Of a stretch of DNA of 64,000 bases, positions 60,898 to 64,000 are shown piece by piece. Positions within the stretch are counted from its first letter, which is position 1; every line of letters begins with the position of its first letter. The stretch spans positions 3,855,213 to 3,919,212 of the forward strand of contig NZ_LT800499.1 in NCBI RefSeq assembly GCF_900166625.1, in the 5' to 3' direction. Origin of the DNA: Halobacillus massiliensis (GTDB lineage: Bacteria; Bacillota; Bacilli; Bacillales; Halobacillaceae). The notes under the pieces were generated by a model, which saw nothing but the letters and a program-made list of their open reading frames with translations, ran no database searches and was not told the DNA's origin. The position numbers and the translations under genes are program-made.

Positions 60898-60906
60898 AAC
60901 TATCTC

Positions 60907-62124
60907 TTAATTTTTCAGCAATCCATGAGGGTCGAGAACGAACTTCTTCGCCACACCGGAATCAAATTCTTCATAGCCGCGCGGGGCATCCTCGAGGCTG
61001 ATGACCGTAGCATTTACGGCTTTTGCAATTTGAGCTTTTTCCTTTAAGATCGCCATCATTAAGCCTCTGTGATATTTCATAACAGGAGTCTGTCCTGTTA
61101 CAAAGGTTTGGGCTTTAGCCCAGCCTAAGCCAAAATCAAGTTTCAGAGAACCACGCCGTGCATCTTCATCGGATGCTCCCGGATCTTCGGTTACATAAAG
61201 GCCGGGGATGCCGAGGCCTCCGCCTGCTTTGGTGGCTTTCATAATGGAGTTAAGTACGGTGGCCGGTGCCTCCTGATGGTCATGTCCGTGCGCTTCGAAT
61301 CCAACACAATCCACGGCAACATCGACTTCTGGAACGCCAAGGATCTGATCAATTTGTTCAGATATGTCATCATGTTCGCTTATGTTTATCGTTTCACAGC
61401 CGAAGCTTCTTGCCTGCTGCAGTCTTTCTTCAATTAAATCACCGACAATTACGACAGAAGCTCCCAGCAGCTGAGCGGAGTGGGCGGCCGCCAGTCCTAC
61501 AGGCCCAGCCCCTGCAATGTAAACTGTTGATCCAATTTTAACGCCGCCTGTATAAGCTCCGTGAAAACCTGTCGGGAAAATATCAGAAAGCATCGTCAAA
61601 TCAAGCATTTTATCCATTGCTTCATCTTTATCGGGGAACTTCAGGCACTGGAAGTCAGCATAAGGAACCATTACATATTCTGCCTGTCCTCCGACCCATC
61701 CGCCCATATCTACATAGCCGTAAGCTGAGCCTGGCCGATCTGGATTTACGTTCAGGCAGATATGAGTTTTCTGTTCTTTACAGTTGACGCAGCGTCCACA
61801 GGCAATGTTAAAAGGAACAGACACTAAGTCTCCCTTTTTAATAAACTCGACATCGCGCCCTGTGTCAATGACTTCTCCCGTGATTTCGTGGCCAAGCACG
61901 AGACCTTCAGGTGCCGTTGTCCTCCCTCTGACCATGTGCTGATCACTTCCGCAAATATTGGTGGATACAACTTTTAAAATCACTCCATGATCACAGTGCC
62001 GCCCCACGTTCTGAGGGTTTACTCCAGGTCCATCCTTCAAGACCAGCTCAGGAAATTCGATATCTTTCACTGTTACTCCGCCATTACCTGTATAAGCTAC
62101 TGCCCGGTTATTCGTCAAATCCAT
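60907..62124 (-). CDS. fdhA: Glutathione-independent zinc formaldehyde dehydrogenase
   Basis: 405 residues. It matches the Pseudomonas putida FdhA type: CGSDQHMVRGR catalytic-zinc region, GHEITGEV, the structural-zinc cysteines CGRCVNCKEQKTHIC, the GAGPVGLAAAHSAQLLGA nucleotide loop and the extended GFEAHGHDH insert. It oxidises formaldehyde to formate with tightly bound NAD, for detoxification. GGAGG lies very close to the ATG. A cre-like box just upstream suggests catabolite repression. Confidence 0.9.
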   Translation of the reverse strand: MDLTNNRAVAYTGNGGVTVKDIEFPELVLKDGPGVNPQNVGRHCDHGVILKVVSTNICGSDQHMVRGRTTAPEGLVLGHEITGEVIDTGRDVEFIKKGDLVSVPFNIACGRCVNCKEQKTHICLNVNPDRPGSAYGYVDMGGWVGGQAEYVMVPYADFQCLKFPDKDEAMDKMLDLTMLSDIFPTGFHGAYTGGVKIGSTVYIAGAGPVGLAAAHSAQLLGASVVIVGDLIEERLQQARSFGCETINISEHDDISEQIDQILGVPEVDVAVDCVGFEAHGHDHQEAPATVLNSIMKATKAGGGLGIPGLYVTEDPGASDEDARRGSLKLDFGLGWAKAQTFVTGQTPVMKYHRGLMMAILKEKAQIAKAVNATVISLEDAPRGYEEFDSGVAKKFVLDPHGLLKN

Positions 62125-62142
62125 CTACCTCCCGCTTAATTT

Positions 62143-62156
62143 TGGTAACGCTTACA
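62143..62156. promoter_or_regulatory. cre-like CcpA site before fdhA
   Basis: Minus strand TGTAAGCGTTACCA fits TGWAANCGNTNWCA at 13 of 14 positions, 19 bp before the fdhA start codon. Confidence 0.6.
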
Positions 62157-62460
62157 AAAAAGCCATAAGAGTTTTGGGCTAACAACGCGGCACCGCCCTC
62201 CCCTGTCTTAAGTCAAATTGCCCAATCTTTCTACATTTTCCCCTTCCTTTTTTTCCCTAAACTTTACAGTTCCTTATTAAAAAGACTTTTGACAACTTTT
62301 TCTTGGAACGTGTCGCTTTTTAAGGAACACCTTCTTACATATAAAGAGCTGTAAAATCAACTATAATAGAAGAAATACTTTTTAAAATTTTAACTGCCCA
62401 TATCTTTTTTTCTTTCTTAATCGTTTAAGGGATAGAGAGGAACTTAAAGGAGTGAGGACC
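62157..62460. other. Leader region of the sigma-factor/clpP unit
   Basis: AT-rich. A TATAAT near 62370 may be the -10 of the unit, but its -35 is poor. TTGGAAC and AAGGAAC words near 62305-62325 could be ECF-type -35 boxes, which would allow self-control, but I cannot pair them with a clear -10. Confidence 0.35.
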
Positions 62461-63123
62461 ATGCATGCCAGGCCTGGCACTAAATTATGCTTAGATCCGA
62501 AGGAAAATAAAGACCTCTATTTTAAGTTAAGCCGCTACTGTTTCTTTTTGTCTCAAAACAAATGGGATGGTGAGGATCTTGCTCAGGAAACAATAGCAAA
62601 GGCACTAAACCATTACGGCCATAACATGGAGTTTACAAGTGCGTTATTGAAAAAAATCGCCCGTAACCTATGGTTAGATCAGCGTCAGAAGCAAAGCCGT
62701 GAACATATAGGGTATGCATCTGAAGAAAAGATCCCCGAAAATGTCCTTGCAGATTCTGGTCTTTTGGAAAAAGTAGTGGCCTCCCTGACCTCAAAGCAAG
62801 CGGTCATATTATCATTGAAAGACGGATTTCATTTTAAAATAGCAGAAGTTGCCGAAATTATGGGTATGTCCGAGACCGGGGTTAAAGCAGCGATCAATCG
62901 GGCAAGAAAAAGACTGACAACAACTGAAGTAAATGAAGAAGCATCTGTTATACAGATTGTAGAATCATCAGACGTGATTTCAGACGTTCTCATTCAGTCA
63001 ATTCGCTCAAATGATCCTTCCCAGCTGATTAAACAGATTCCAGCCTTATTCCCAGAGTCACAGGAGCCTACGCTTAAACTCATGGCTTCCTCTCCTTCGA
63101 GTTCCCTCTTAATGGCCGCCTAG
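62461..63123 (+). CDS. ECF-like sigma-70 family RNA polymerase sigma factor
   Basis: 220 residues from ATG 62461, 8 bases after AAAGGAG; the GTG at 62452 is too close. Region 2 (about 18-70, DGEDLAQETIAKALNHYG) and region 4 (about 105-150, FKIAEVAEIMGMSETGVKAAI) are clear. A 60-residue C-terminal extension (from about 160) is unlike most ECF factors. No anti-sigma gene follows. The next gene, 25 bp on, is a ClpP paralogue. Confidence 0.8.
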   Translation: MHARPGTKLCLDPKENKDLYFKLSRYCFFLSQNKWDGEDLAQETIAKALNHYGHNMEFTSALLKKIARNLWLDQRQKQSREHIGYASEEKIPENVLADSGLLEKVVASLTSKQAVILSLKDGFHFKIAEVAEIMGMSETGVKAAINRARKRLTTTEVNEEASVIQIVESSDVISDVLIQSIRSNDPSQLIKQIPALFPESQEPTLKLMASSPSSSLLMAA

Positions 63124-63148
63124 GCTGTAAACGAAGGAGGAAGATACT

Positions 63149-63733
63149 ATGTCTTTAATTCCATATGTCATTGAACAGTCGAGACACGGTGAGCGTTCCT
63201 ATGATATATACTCAAGACTTTTAAGAGACCGAATTGTAATGGTCAGCGATGAAATCAATGACCAAATGGCGAACACCATTGTCGCCCAGCTGCTCTTTTT
63301 AGCAGCAGATGACCCGGATAAGGATGTTTCCATTTATATTAACAGTCCAGGAGGTTCAACTTCCGCTGGCTTTTCCATCCTGGACACGATGCAGTACATT
63401 AAACCGGACATTCGTACGATCTGTACAGGGATGGCAGCCTCCTTTGGTGCAATGCTTCTTTTAGCAGGAACAAAAGGAAAGCGCTACGCTCTACCGAACA
63501 GCGAAATTATGCTGCATCAGCCGCTTGGCGGAGCTCGTGGCCAGGCGACGGACATCGAAATCTCTGCCAAACGAATTTTGAAACTGCGCGAGAAGATAAA
63601 TGAAATGATTGCAGAACGAACCGGTCAGCCGCTCGAAAAAGTAGCGGTGGACACGGACAGAGACTATTTTCTCAGTGCGTCAGAAGCAAAGGAATATGGG
63701 ATAATTGATGAAATCATCCAGTCACAGAAATAA
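63149..63733 (+). CDS. clpP: ClpP-family serine protease (second-type paralogue)
   Basis: 194 residues with the intact catalytic triad at canonical numbers: Ser98 in GMAASFG, His123 in MLHQPLGG and Asp172 in TDRDYF. The usual SMGA after the serine is SFGA here. It forms the proteolytic chamber used with Clp ATPases. GAAGGAGG precedes the ATG. Its place behind a sigma-factor gene, rather than the usual clpP surroundings, suggests that this is an extra, condition-specific ClpP. Confidence 0.88.
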   Translation: MSLIPYVIEQSRHGERSYDIYSRLLRDRIVMVSDEINDQMANTIVAQLLFLAADDPDKDVSIYINSPGGSTSAGFSILDTMQYIKPDIRTICTGMAASFGAMLLLAGTKGKRYALPNSEIMLHQPLGGARGQATDIEISAKRILKLREKINEMIAERTGQPLEKVAVDTDRDYFLSASEAKEYGIIDEIIQSQK

Positions 63734-63769
63734 GAAAACGGCAGTCCATTATGGCTGCCGTTTTCTTAA
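63732..63769. terminator. Bidirectional terminator after clpP
   Basis: 12 bp stem AGAAAACGGCAG / CTGCCGTTTTCT between the convergent clpP and the right-edge gene. Confidence 0.8.
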
Positions 63770-64000
63770 TAAAATCCTTCTATTCCTGTTTCTTCAAACA
63801 CCTTCCAATGACCATTCATCATGGAAGTATAATTTCTCATAAGAATGTAACTCTTCTCTTCGGTTTGAATGAAGTATGTATCGGAACCCCGATAATCTAT
63901 GTCTATCACCTTTTGTCCTTTAAAAGAATCATCCTCATCTAAAAATTCTTCCACTGCTTTTTTCTCATTAAATTCTTGGATCAGGCTGTATGGGCCGAAA
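63766..64000 (-). CDS. 3' part of a gene running off the right edge
   Basis: An open minus-strand frame runs from beyond the window through PYSLIQEFNEKKAVEEFLDE to FEETGIEGFY and a stop at 63766. At least 77 codons are visible, soluble, with aromatic-rich strands (DTYFIQTEEKSYILMRN). The GTG at 63954 is probably internal. Not recognised. Confidence 0.6.
   Translation of the reverse strand, partial: FGPYSLIQEFNEKKAVEEFLDEDDSFKGQKVIDIDYRGSDTYFIQTEEKSYILMRNYTSMMNGHWKVFEETGIEGFY

Overview
The window reads as chromosome of a low-GC Gram-positive bacterium of the family Bacillaceae. GGAGG ribosome sites, TTG and GTG starts, a CIRCE-controlled groESL beside ydiL/ydiK homologues, CcpA (cre) and CcpN-like sites and a Bacillaceae-type intergenic hairpin repeat all point there. 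Gene content (many sodium- or salt-adapted style transporters, plant-polysaccharide and sulfosugar catabolism) would suit a moderately halophilic genus such as Halobacillus, but the genus is an inference.

Layout. 0-2.7 kb: a GH43 arabinanase-like gene divergent from a ROK repressor, with matching operators at 72-93 and 1358-1384. 3.0-8.4 kb: a PrpF-type isomerase, a LysR regulator and a TctC-TctA-TctB tricarboxylate transporter. 8.5-11.7 kb: degV, an unknown gene and a TelA-family gene. 11.8-16.4 kb: an AcoR-like sigma-54 activator followed by an aldehyde and an alcohol dehydrogenase behind a near-perfect -24/-12 promoter. 16.8-28.0 kb: the most notable locus, an 11 kb minus-strand operon for sulfoquinovose breakdown (sulfo-EMP2 type): DUF4867 protein, sodium symporter, YihQ-type sulfoquinovosidase, FucI/AraA-like isomerase, PfkA-like kinase, GntR regulator, class II aldolase, aldehyde dehydrogenase and an AEC exporter. 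28.2-32.0 kb: a scarred region with decayed MocR, DegV and LacI gene fragments, a DUF1206 gene, an aromatic-acid exporter, and two copies of a ~113 bp structured element that may encode a small RNA. 32.2-35.7 kb: PPDK regulatory protein and pyruvate phosphate dikinase behind CcpN-like sites. 36-46 kb: an alpha-glucan (dextran/isomaltose) locus with GH66, GH31 and GH27-like secreted enzymes and a LacI repressor whose translation start is disturbed by a run of 11 G. 46.3-48.9 kb: an IS21-family element with a 5 bp target duplication and a frameshifted istA. 49-53 kb: groEL, groES, CPBP protease, YdiK and an acetyltransferase. 53-64 kb: a housekeeping/accessory mix (MFS efflux, APH-like kinase, small membrane proteins, VOC and GNAT proteins, Xre regulator, MerR-like coiled-coil protein, potassium channel, formaldehyde dehydrogenase, ECF-like sigma factor with a ClpP paralogue).

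How the parts work together. The sulfoquinovose operon is self-contained: release of the sugar from its glycoside, uptake, isomerisation to sulfofructose, phosphorylation at C1, aldol cleavage to DHAP and sulfolactaldehyde, oxidation to sulfolactate and export. Its GntR repressor has a palindromic site at the operon promoter and a near copy before the isomerase gene. PPDK with its regulator would serve gluconeogenesis when such three-carbon products are the carbon source. The polysaccharide enzymes at both ends of the window and the tricarboxylate module indicate an organism feeding on plant or algal material. No tRNA, rRNA or CRISPR array was seen.
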